From: JANMZO01 sp963763135 | GTDB lineage: Bacteria > Actinomycetota > Acidimicrobiia > Acidimicrobiales > JANYDT01 | Reading direction: 5' to 3' | NCBI GenBank assembly: GCA_963763135.1 | Contig: CAVXNJ010000010.1 | Location: forward strand, 310,001-374,000 | DNA: 64,000 bases | Shown here: positions 8,685-16,431 of the stretch, piece after piece | How positions within the stretch are numbered: position 1 is the stretch's first letter | How the letters are laid out: every line of letters starts with the position of its first letter | The notes under the pieces: model-generated | The model's input: only the letters and a program-made list of their open reading frames with translations | Databases searched by the model: none | Told to the model about the DNA's origin: nothing | Program-made: the position numbers and the translations under genes

Positions 8685-9248
8685 ATGGCCCGACCGAAGA
8701 TCAAACCCTCTGCCGACACCGACACCGCCAAAGCGGAACTGGCGGGCGCCAAGCAAGCGATCGACGCGCTCCACTTTGAGGACATCGCAGCGGAACGGGT
8801 CAGGGCCCTCGATCCCGACACCAACCTGCTGACGTTTGGAGTGACCTTCAATCTCATGCGAATGGCGACCCGCGTGGGCCAAGCGCTGGAAGCAGACGTT
8901 CACGGACCGGCGGGCTGGAGTATGGCCGGATTCCGAGCGATGTTCGTCGTCTGGGTGGCCGACGAGTTGGCCCCGAACGATATCGCTCGACTGAGTGGTC
9001 TCAGTCGAGCCGCCGTGTCGAGCGTGCTGAACACGTTGGAGCGCGACGGTCTTGTTGAGCGGTCCCGGGAATCGAGTGACCGCAGAGTTGTGACTGTTCG
9101 ACTCACACCCAGCGGGCGCCGGCGGCTCACCAAGGCCTACCTTCATCAGAACCGCAACGAGGCCGAACTACTGGCCGGCCTCTCGGCTAAGGAACTTCAG
9201 CAGCTGAACTCCCTCCTGAGGAGGTTGATTGCGCCGCGAAGGACCTAA
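8685..9248 (+). CDS. MarR-family transcriptional regulator
   Basis: 187 residues with a winged helix-turn-helix: DIARLSGLSRAAVSSVLNTLERDGLVERSRESSDRR-type sequence (recognition helix in the SRAAVSSVLNTLE part), followed by the wing and TPSGRRRL. An N-terminal ~40-residue extension is rich in Ala and Lys. MarR proteins are dimeric repressors released by small phenolic or lipophilic ligands or by oxidation. Start at 8685 is chosen because of the leaderless promoter; upstream sequence in the same frame overlaps the divergent GDPD. A related operator half-site (TGATCAAA) recurs ahead of the following oxygenase gene, so that operon is the likely target. Confidence 0.88.
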   Translation: MARPKIKPSADTDTAKAELAGAKQAIDALHFEDIAAERVRALDPDTNLLTFGVTFNLMRMATRVGQALEADVHGPAGWSMAGFRAMFVVWVADELAPNDIARLSGLSRAAVSSVLNTLERDGLVERSRESSDRRVVTVRLTPSGRRRLTKAYLHQNRNEAELLAGLSAKELQQLNSLLRRLIAPRRT

Positions 9249-9269
9249 GTCACTTTGTTCTTCGGTTGA

Positions 9270-9308
9270 TGATCAAACATTTGACCATATCAAGTCGAAT
9301 CATTTAAC
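9270..9308 (+). promoter_or_regulatory. Operator and promoter of the diiron oxygenase operon
   Basis: TGATCAAACATTTGACCA (9270-9287) is an 18-bp near-perfect dyad sharing TGATCAAA with the MarR gene's own promoter. It overlaps a -35 element TTGACC (9281-9286), 17 bp ahead of a weak -10 TTTAAC-like box at 9304. A strong AAGGAGG ribosome site precedes the ATG at 9338. Confidence 0.55.
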
Positions 9309-9337
9309 GTGACCGCCACACAGCCCAAGGAGGCGTC

Positions 9338-10370
9338 ATGTCGCACGAGAAATTCGGTCATCTGATGGAGTTCCCACCGGCCACCGAGCAGCCCAACGTT
9401 TATCCCCTTAGTTGGAAGGCAACATCCGCTCAAGCAGCCAAGGCTGAGGAGGTCTGGCAGTCCGCACTCCGTGAGAACTGGGACCCGGCCGCTCTGCCGT
9501 GGGACACGTTCTCGGTCGAGCGCTACACCTGGGAAGAAGCGCGAGGCAATCGCATACTGGTGGTCGCTGCTTTCCGTCTTCGACGCGTCGGCGCCGCCCG
9601 TCTTCGCCGCCGCACTCATAAAGACCTACGAGGTCCACGAAGAGGATGCCGTTCGACGCTGCTTCTTCTCCGTCACGCGTGACGAACAGAACCACGAGCA
9701 GCTTTGCGGGATCGCGATCACCAAACTGCTTGAGGCACCCGGCTACCTGGACTACGAGCCGAAGACCGAGCTCGGAAAGCGGGCGAAGCGAAATGTTCAG
9801 TGGCTCTATTTCAACGGGGGGCGCTACTGGGCCGGCTATCAGAAGGCGGTCCCGAAATACAGCCTGGCCGTGCTGTTCAGCTCGTTCCTAATGGGTGAGA
9901 TTGCGGCAGCGACAATCTTCCACCAGATGGCCAAAGCCGCCAAGGAACCAGTGTTTGCCACGGCGTTTCGCAACGTTGGACGCGACGAAGGCCGGCACAT
10001 GGCGATCTGCATGACCCTGATGGAACGCGACTATCCGAACCTGACGGCGGAAGAGAAGTCGCTCATCACCAAGCAGATTCGAGCTGGATACCTGTTTCTG
10101 TCGGGGGTTCTCTTCGAACCGCCACCCGATTTCTGGGACGTGCCGGCCGACTTCATCGACGTACAGCGCGAGATCGAAGGTGTCTGCCGTGGAGCTGGCT
10201 TCTTCATCCCGACCTACGAGGAGAAGCTGGAGAACTGGAAGAAGGCCATGCTCAACATGAAGGGCGTGCTCGACCGCTACGACATCCCGTTCCCCGCCAT
10301 TCCGGAGGTCGGTATCTCGGGGCAAGAGGTCAGCGACGCCGACCTCGGCGACATCATCCCGGTCTTCTGA
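9338..10370 (+). pseudogene. Ferritin-like diiron oxygenase, interrupted by one extra base
   Basis: The first ~65 codons (to YTWEEA) and the remaining ~277 (from REAIAYWW, frame changed near 9533-9540) join into a ~342-residue protein. The larger part has two ferritin-like carboxylate sets: a Glu in YEVHEEDA followed by DEQNHE, and MGEIAAAT followed by RDEGRH, i.e. two ExxH motifs for a diiron centre as in R2-like and soluble diiron oxygenases or desaturases. The next gene is an electron-donating reductase, 30 nt away, as in two-component monooxygenases. Substrate is unknown. The ribosome site and start at 9338 are strong, so the single-base shift may be an assembly error. Confidence 0.75.
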
Positions 10371-10400
10371 CCCCGAAAGCCGACGAATGAGGCATCTGCC

Positions 10401-11453
10401 ATGACGACCGTGCGCCTTCACCCGTCCGGACGCGATATCGAGTGTCGTCCGGGCGACACCGTGTTGGGAGCGTTGGAGCGGGGTGGTTACGCACTTCCCA
10501 ACAACTGCCGGGCCGGAGCCTGTGGCGAATGCAAAGTGCGCGTACGATCGGGCACCTTCGACCAGGGGATGGTGCTCGACATGGCGTTGTCTTCGGAGGA
10601 CCGCGAAGCGGGCTTCGGCCTGATGTGCATGGCCAAGCCGCTCTCTGAGTCGTTGGAGATCGAATGGGGAACCCCTGACGCTCAACCACGGTTGTTTCCC
10701 CCTCGGGAGAACGTGCCGTTCGTGGTTGTCGACCGCATCCGCCGGACGCCGAAAATGGTTGAACTGCACCTTCGGCCGATCGGCGAACCATTGCGCTACT
10801 GGCCCGGCCAGTACGTAATGCTGGGCGACGCCGCCAACGGACGGCCACCCCGGCCATACTCCATAGCGAATGCGCCAAGACCCGACGGTGAGCTCATGCT
10901 CCTGATCAGCCGGGTCGAAGGTGGCGCGACGAGCCCCTGGTTGTGCGACCAGTTGGAGGTCGGAACGACGGTGACCATCGCGGGAGCGTACGGGACCTTC
11001 ATCGGCGATCCGAGCGTCGAGACACCGGTCGTGTGTCTCGCCGCCGGATCCGGTCTCGCCCCGATCCTCGCCCTGACGGATGCCGCCCTGCGGCGGGGCT
11101 TCTCACAACCGGTGACGATCCTGTTCAGCGCTCGTACCGATGACGACGTGGCCTGCCGCGGTCTGATGGCCTGGTGGGCCGCCCGCAATCCGAAGTTCCG
11201 GTTTCTCGTTACCCAAACCGGCCCAGGCCCATCATCGGATGGTCTTCACGGGCGCATCCCCACACTGCTGGCGGACCTGTTCGGTGATCTCTCGACCACC
11301 TCGGTGTTCATCGCCGGAAGCCCTGACTTTGTCACCTCGACCGCGGCCGCTGCCGTAGCCGTTGGAGCGGTCGACCCGCTGCTGCACACCGAAGCGTACG
11401 TCCCCGGCCAGGCCGCCGAGACCCCGGCCGGGGAGAGACTCGTACTTCGTTAG
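10401..11453 (+). CDS. Ferredoxin-type NAD(P)H:acceptor reductase (2Fe-2S + FAD/NAD domains)
   Basis: Residues 1-90 are a plant-type ferredoxin with NNCRAGACGECKVRV and a later LMCMAKP cysteine, giving the CX4CX2C..C cluster set. Residues ~100-200 are the FAD domain with RPYSIANAP (RxYS flavin motif), and the C-terminal part is the NAD domain with LAAGSGLAPILAL and a final VFIAGSPDF. This is the architecture of MmoC-like oxygenase reductases: electrons go NAD(P)H to FAD to 2Fe-2S to the oxygenase. It sits directly after the diiron oxygenase and is almost certainly its partner. Confidence 0.9.
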   Translation: MTTVRLHPSGRDIECRPGDTVLGALERGGYALPNNCRAGACGECKVRVRSGTFDQGMVLDMALSSEDREAGFGLMCMAKPLSESLEIEWGTPDAQPRLFPPRENVPFVVVDRIRRTPKMVELHLRPIGEPLRYWPGQYVMLGDAANGRPPRPYSIANAPRPDGELMLLISRVEGGATSPWLCDQLEVGTTVTIAGAYGTFIGDPSVETPVVCLAAGSGLAPILALTDAALRRGFSQPVTILFSARTDDDVACRGLMAWWAARNPKFRFLVTQTGPGPSSDGLHGRIPTLLADLFGDLSTTSVFIAGSPDFVTSTAAAAVAVGAVDPLLHTEAYVPGQAAETPAGERLVLR

Positions 11454-11484
11454 GCAGTCAGATCGCTAGGAGAACGTGAACCGT

Positions 11485-13224
11485 TCAGTGATATGCAGCG
11501 CGTACGTCGGCCATGTGCGCCCCGTAGGCCGGGAAGCCACCGTTGTAGTTGCCGTCCTGGCGACGGTTGAACTCACCTTCGAAGTTGTAGTAGCCGGGCG
11601 TGCATTCCGCGTTGCGCGATGTCTTGCCGCGGTGTGAGATGACTTCCTGCACCCACCATTCCTCGGCGTCGGCGGTGCAGTCGATGGTGTTGTACCCATT
11701 GGTACGCACGTAGTCGATGCACGCGGCGATGTGGTCACCCTGGGCTTGCAGCACGTTGGTCAGGTTGAAGTTGAACGAGGCCTGATACCCACCCATGATG
11801 AACATGTTCGGGTAACCGTGGGTGTGGATGCCGAGGACCGTCCGGATTCCCTCGGCATATTTGTCCTGCAGGTCGAGTTCGTCCTGCCCGACTATGCGGT
11901 TGTAGGTGCCGGTCTTTTGCACCTCGAAGCCGGTCGCGTAGATGAGGAGGTCGAGCTTGTACTCCTTGCCCTCGAAAATCGGACCGTTCGGGCCGATCTC
12001 GGTGATGCCCTGGCCGTTCGTATCGATCAGGTGAACGTTCGGCCGATTGAACGTCGGGAGGTACTCGTTATGGAAGCACGGCCGCTTGCACATGAACATG
12101 TACCAGGGCTTCAGGGCATCGGCGGTCTTCTGATCTTCGACGATCTCATCGATGCGCTTGTGGATGCGCATCATGTAATCGATGTTCGCCTCTTCCTGGC
12201 GGCGCACCTTCTCCTCGGGTGTCATGTTCGCCCGCTTCTCGATCTGCATGGCCGACAGCGGCGGGTTGGTCATGGCCTTGGCCCGGCGTTTGGCCTGCCA
12301 ACCGGCCTCCAGCGTCGCGGCCCACGCCGGATCGGTCTCCCAGTCCTCGCGTACGTCGATCGAGGAGGGCGTGCGTTGGAACACGAACAACTCCTTCGCG
12401 TTCGCACCGAGATGCGGAACGGCCTGCACCGCGGTCGCTCCGGTTCCGATGATGCCAACGACCTTGTCGGAGAGATTTGAAAGGTCGGATCCGGTGTAGT
12501 CAAAGTCCCAACGAGACGTATGGAACGAGTGACCCTGGAACGTCTCCATTCCTTTGATGCGTGCGAGCTTCGGTTTGGTGAGCGTGCCGTTCGCGCAGAT
12601 GACAAACTTCGCGCGCATATGATCACCGCGGTCGGTCGTGACATGCCACATCTGGTCGTCTTCGTGCCACGTCGTCGAGGTAACCGTCGTTTGAAAGACC
12701 GCCAACTCGTAGAGGTTGTACTTGGTGGCGATCGCTCGGCAGTGGGCGAAGATCTCGTCGCCTCGGGCGTAATGGCGCGTCGGGACGTAGTTCATCTCAT
12801 CGAGCAACGGCAGGTAGTCGTAGGCGACCACGTCGCAGGCCACGCCGGGATACCGGTTCCAGTACCACGTGCCACCTACGTCGGCCCCGCGTTCAACGAT
12901 GCGAATCGATTCGACCCCGACCTCCCGCAAACGGGCGGACGTCAATAGCGCCGAGAACCCACCGCCGATGAACAGCACTTCGACGGTATCGTCGATCGGC
13001 TCACGCTCGATGATCTCCCCGCCGTACGGATCCGTCTCGAACTTCTCCAACTCGCCGGACAGATCGGTCAGATACTGGCCGGTTCCTTCCGGGCGGTATG
13101 ACAGACGCAGGTCGCGTGCTTCGGCAAACTTCCGCTTGATGTCCTCGTAGTACTCCGGCGGATGCTCGACACGCGTTTTGGTGCCGGCGTTGCCGGTAGC
13201 GGCTGAATCTACTGATTGCGTCAT
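11485..13224 (-). CDS. Flavin-dependent Baeyer-Villiger-type monooxygenase
   Basis: 579 residues. The first Rossmann motif is FIGGGFSALL, then GGTWYWNRYPGVACD, typical of class B monooxygenases. The BVMO fingerprint FxGxxxHxxxW(P/D) is intact as FQGHSFHTSRWD, followed by the NADPH Rossmann GIIGTGATAVQ. It would insert one oxygen atom next to a ketone using FAD, NADPH and O2. It converges on the diiron-oxygenase operon (32-nt gap). The ATG at 13224 is clear. A second member of the same subfamily is at 52 kb. Confidence 0.9.
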   Translation of the reverse strand: MTQSVDSAATGNAGTKTRVEHPPEYYEDIKRKFAEARDLRLSYRPEGTGQYLTDLSGELEKFETDPYGGEIIEREPIDDTVEVLFIGGGFSALLTSARLREVGVESIRIVERGADVGGTWYWNRYPGVACDVVAYDYLPLLDEMNYVPTRHYARGDEIFAHCRAIATKYNLYELAVFQTTVTSTTWHEDDQMWHVTTDRGDHMRAKFVICANGTLTKPKLARIKGMETFQGHSFHTSRWDFDYTGSDLSNLSDKVVGIIGTGATAVQAVPHLGANAKELFVFQRTPSSIDVREDWETDPAWAATLEAGWQAKRRAKAMTNPPLSAMQIEKRANMTPEEKVRRQEEANIDYMMRIHKRIDEIVEDQKTADALKPWYMFMCKRPCFHNEYLPTFNRPNVHLIDTNGQGITEIGPNGPIFEGKEYKLDLLIYATGFEVQKTGTYNRIVGQDELDLQDKYAEGIRTVLGIHTHGYPNMFIMGGYQASFNFNLTNVLQAQGDHIAACIDYVRTNGYNTIDCTADAEEWWVQEVISHRGKTSRNAECTPGYYNFEGEFNRRQDGNYNGGFPAYGAHMADVRAAYH

Positions 13225-13340
13225 GTTCTATTCCCCAAACCGTTGCTGCGAGCAGACCGCGTGACTTCGGGTCAGTATCGCACGCAGTCACCGAAATACG
13301 GAAAACGACGATACGCAAAACGACAATGTCGAGACCGGAC

Positions 13341-14105
13341 TCAGATCTCGATCACCAGGTCCGGGATGTAGCCGGCGGGTTCGCCGAGGCGCTCGTAACC
13401 GCGGGGATTGCACACGACCCGGGTCTTGCGTTGCCCATCGACCACATAGTCATGGGGCGTATGGAGATGCCCGTGAATCCATATGTCCACATACTTGAAC
13501 AGGTCATCGTCGGCGTTGCAGAAGCTGGCCGTGCCGGGCACCAAGCCGTAGCGGGGATCGGCACTTCGACCGGACGGAGCAAAGTGCGTCACCGCCACGG
13601 TGGTTCCCCGGAACGGCGAGCGCAGTTCTTCCTCAAGCCACTCGCGCTCGTACACCCCGAGATCGCGCACGGCCGCAGCATCGAGCGGGCCGCCACGGCG
13701 CGACGACTTCATGTGTCGAAGGTAGCGTTCGGCCGCGTCGGCACAACGTTGCCGCTCGTTGCGGCCGAGAAGATCGAAATCTGACCACCGGGTCGTACCG
13801 ACGAAGCGAATCGATCGTCCATTAACGTCGGTCAGCACCTCGGTGGAACGATCAAGCAGCGTAATCCCGGCGGCTCGACACTCAACGGCAATCTGTTTAC
13901 GGGTTGCTTCGAAGTCAGCCCGGTCGTACTCATGATTTCCTGGCACGTACAGAAGCGGCACCGGCCAGCCGGCGAAGCGTCGGAGGATCGCTGGAGAGTG
14001 ACCGAGATCGCCCGGAACGATGGCGATGTCAGCCGATGCCGACGGTTCGGGAAAATAGTCGGGAGCGAACTCGAGATGGAGATCGGAAAACACCTGGGCT
14101 CGCAC
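13341..14105 (-). CDS. Calcineurin-like metallophosphoesterase
   Basis: 254 residues with all metal motifs in order: SDLHLE, PGDLG, GNHEYD, VTHFAPS and GHLH, which bind a dinuclear metal centre. It cleaves a phosphomonoester or diester; the substrate is not evident. The start is GTG (14105). It is cytoplasmic by lack of signal peptide and is transcribed divergently from the baeRF-like gene. Confidence 0.85.
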   Translation of the reverse strand: MRAQVFSDLHLEFAPDYFPEPSASADIAIVPGDLGHSPAILRRFAGWPVPLLYVPGNHEYDRADFEATRKQIAVECRAAGITLLDRSTEVLTDVNGRSIRFVGTTRWSDFDLLGRNERQRCADAAERYLRHMKSSRRGGPLDAAAVRDLGVYEREWLEEELRSPFRGTTVAVTHFAPSGRSADPRYGLVPGTASFCNADDDLFKYVDIWIHGHLHTPHDYVVDGQRKTRVVCNPRGYERLGEPAGYIPDLVIEI

Positions 14106-14135
14106 ACCACCACCCTAGGGGCAACGATCTTCTCC

Positions 14136-14164
14136 TTGACACCTGAAGTTTATTTCCATACTCT
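14136..14164 (+). promoter_or_regulatory. Sigma70-type promoter of the baeRF-like gene
   Basis: TTGACA (14136-14141), a 17-bp spacer and TACTCT (14159-14164) give a near-consensus housekeeping promoter. It leaves a ~140-nt leader before the ATG at 14310, in which no known riboswitch was recognised. Confidence 0.6.
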
Positions 14165-14309
14165 GCTTTCATCAGAAGGGGAGTATCCCTACCGGCGCAG
14201 CAAGTTTGCGCTGGTCGCACAATCGTCAGCACGACTCCGCGTTGGAGTCCGGGTGTGCGGTCCGCCTCGGCGGGTTGGAGAGACCTTCGGAACCTCACTG
14301 GAGGCCCGA

Positions 14310-15531
14310 ATGTCCACGTCCACGCAAACCCTCGTTGCTGATTCCAGCTCCACCTCGGCCGATCTCGCGACCGGTGATGCCAGAGCGATCAGTCTGAATC
14401 CCGAGCAGAGTCGTATCGATCGGTTGACGCCGACCGTCGACGACCCCACACCGGCCAAGCTCCGAGCACTCCAACGCCAGGTCGGCTACCCGATGATCTC
14501 TGTCGTGATCTCAACGACTCCTGATCAAGAGATCGACGCCACCGTTGTCGCCCGGATGAAGGCCCTGCTACGCCAAGCCGAACTCCGTATGTCCAAGGAG
14601 ATGAGCCCGAAGGAGGCCGCCCACCACGTTGCGCCGTTGGAGGAATTCGCGTCGCGACTCATCGGACAGCGCAGTAGCTGGGGCCTGGCCCTGTTTGGTT
14701 CGTCCGCAGGATGTTCGGCCTGGCGGGTCGCGTGTCGGGTCGAGGATCGTGTCGTCATCGACCCGACGTTCGCTACGCGAGATGTCTCCCGGTCGTTGGC
14801 GTTGAATCCGCAGTACCGCCTGCTGGTTCTCGGACAGCGATCTCGCCAGGGTCTTCATCGGTTCAGGTAACCGTCTCGAGGAGATCATTGACGGGAGCTT
14901 TCCGATGCAACGGTTAGACGTGGTTGACCGCGGCAACCGAAGCGAGGAGTCGAAGCGCACCAGGAAGGACCAGCACGCGGATGCGGTGTTCGTCCGCCGG
15001 GTGGCCGCTGCCATCGCGATCCCGACTGAGAGCGAAAGCGTGGCACTGCCCCTGGCCGTGATTGTGTCGACATCCATGGGAGCCGCGCTGCGGGACTGCG
15101 AGGCCCTGAATCCAGTCGGCGTCGTAACCGGGAGCTATGAGCGCATACCTCGGAACCGCCTCGTCGACATCGCCCGCCCGTGCATCGAAGCGCATCTGGC
15201 TGAACTACGTGAAGCGGCCCAGTCCCGCTTGAAACATGCTCATCGGACCCGTAGATCGGCCGTCGGCATCAACCACGTTTGGACCGCGGCCCAACAGCAC
15301 TCGATCGAGACACTGATCGTCGATGAGACCTTTCGCTATCCGGCCTGGACCACGCTCGACGGCCGGCGCCTCGTCCGTGCATTCACGGTGGATGCTCCCG
15401 AGGTTATCGACGATGCCGTCGACGAGATCATTGAGATGGTCCAGCAGCACGATGGCCAGGTTTGCTTCGTTCCTTCCGGCAATCTCGGCGCCGAACGGAT
15501 CGCCGCGGTCCTGAAGCGCAAAGTGAGCTAG
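14310..15531 (+). pseudogene. baeRF-like protein (archaeo-eukaryotic release-factor-1-like), one extra base
   Basis: A GGAGG ribosome site precedes ATG 14310. The first ~176 codons give SVVISTTPDQE, an Ala/Met-rich helix and YRLLVLG; one extra base near 14833 then moves to a frame reading SDLARVFIGSGNRLEEI, DGSFPMQRLD and on to the end. Joined, it is ~406 residues and resembles the bacterial aRF1-like (baeRF) families, with a C-terminal L7Ae-like stretch (SIETLIVDETF, GQVCFVPSGNLG) near the end. Such proteins are thought to act on stalled ribosomes or stress; the exact job is unknown. Both halves look well conserved. Confidence 0.65.
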
Positions 15532-15548
15532 CGGTTCCTCGAGTGAGG

Positions 15549-15578
15549 TTGGGGTTGTATGTGTACATACAACTCCAA
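15549..15578. terminator. Bidirectional hairpin between convergent genes
   Basis: GTTGTATGTGTACATACAAC (15554-15573) is a perfect dyad, extended on both sides by TTGG/CCAA with one mismatch, giving a ~14-bp stem. It sits between the baeRF-like gene and the convergent PhyH gene. Confidence 0.6.
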
Positions 15579-15588
15579 CATGCGAGCG

Positions 15589-16404
15589 CTACCTATAGTC
15601 CCAGATCATCTTGGTCGGGGCCGCCCCGAAGAAACGCTGGGCCGGGGTCTGCCGATCGATGTGGCCGATGATCGAATTGTAGGTACCGAAACCACAAAGC
15701 GTTTGGAGGCGTTCAGGAAACGTCGCCACGAGATCCAACGGCAGACCCAGTTGCTGATTTTCCTGCTGTCGGATCCAGCCGGCGCAGTAGTTCATGGCGA
15801 TGCCGTACCGACGCGATGACGTGTGGTTCGCGCCGCCTCCGTGCCACAACGATCCATGCCAGATCAGCACGCTGCCTTTGGTCATCTCCGCCGGAATCGA
15901 GTCGTAGTGTTGTCCGTAGGTGGGTGAGTGATCTGCGACGTGCGAACCGGGAATCAATCGGGTCGCTCCGTTCTCTTCGGTGAAGTCCGTCAACGCCCAC
16001 ATCGTGTTGCAGACCGTCGGCACGTGCGGCTTGGCGAGGGGCATGGCCTGATCGTCGGCGTGGATCGGTTGAGCCTTCTCGCCCGGACCGATGGCGATCG
16101 ACGAAAGCGAGCTGATCAGACACCCGCTGTCGAGCACGCCCTCGACCACAGGGAGAACCGTCGGGTGAATGGGTATCGACGTGAACACCGGACCGCGGGC
16201 CAACAAGTTGTAGATACGCCACGTTGCCGCCCCCTCGAAGGAATTCGCGAACGGCGTGATGTGCTCTTCGGCCTCGATCCGTTCGAGTGCTTCGCGCAGC
16301 TCATCGGCCCAGGCCGGATCGAAGGCATCTCGAACGATCGTGTAACCGTCAATCTGAATGGAGGCGAGGTGAGCCTGCGTGATGGAGTCGGTTGAGGTTT
16401 CCAT
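15589..16404 (-). CDS. Phytanoyl-CoA dioxygenase family (PhyH) Fe(II)/2-oxoglutarate oxygenase
   Basis: 271 residues with the non-haem iron facial triad: PIHADD (His-x-Asp) and the distal His in LWHGGGANHT, plus a following SSRR arginine for 2-oxoglutarate. The N-terminus (GYTIVRDAFDP) fits the PhyH double-stranded beta-helix family. It hydroxylates a C-H bond, classically alpha to CoA esters in branched-chain fatty acid breakdown, but bacterial members vary. It is 27 nt downstream of the CoA-transferase gene on the same strand, so both are likely co-expressed. Confidence 0.85.
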   Translation of the reverse strand: METSTDSITQAHLASIQIDGYTIVRDAFDPAWADELREALERIEAEEHITPFANSFEGAATWRIYNLLARGPVFTSIPIHPTVLPVVEGVLDSGCLISSLSSIAIGPGEKAQPIHADDQAMPLAKPHVPTVCNTMWALTDFTEENGATRLIPGSHVADHSPTYGQHYDSIPAEMTKGSVLIWHGSLWHGGGANHTSSRRYGIAMNYCAGWIRQQENQQLGLPLDLVATFPERLQTLCGFGTYNSIIGHIDRQTPAQRFFGAAPTKMIWDYR

Positions 16405-16431
16405 GGCAGCAAGGTACCGGTCCGTCGGCGA

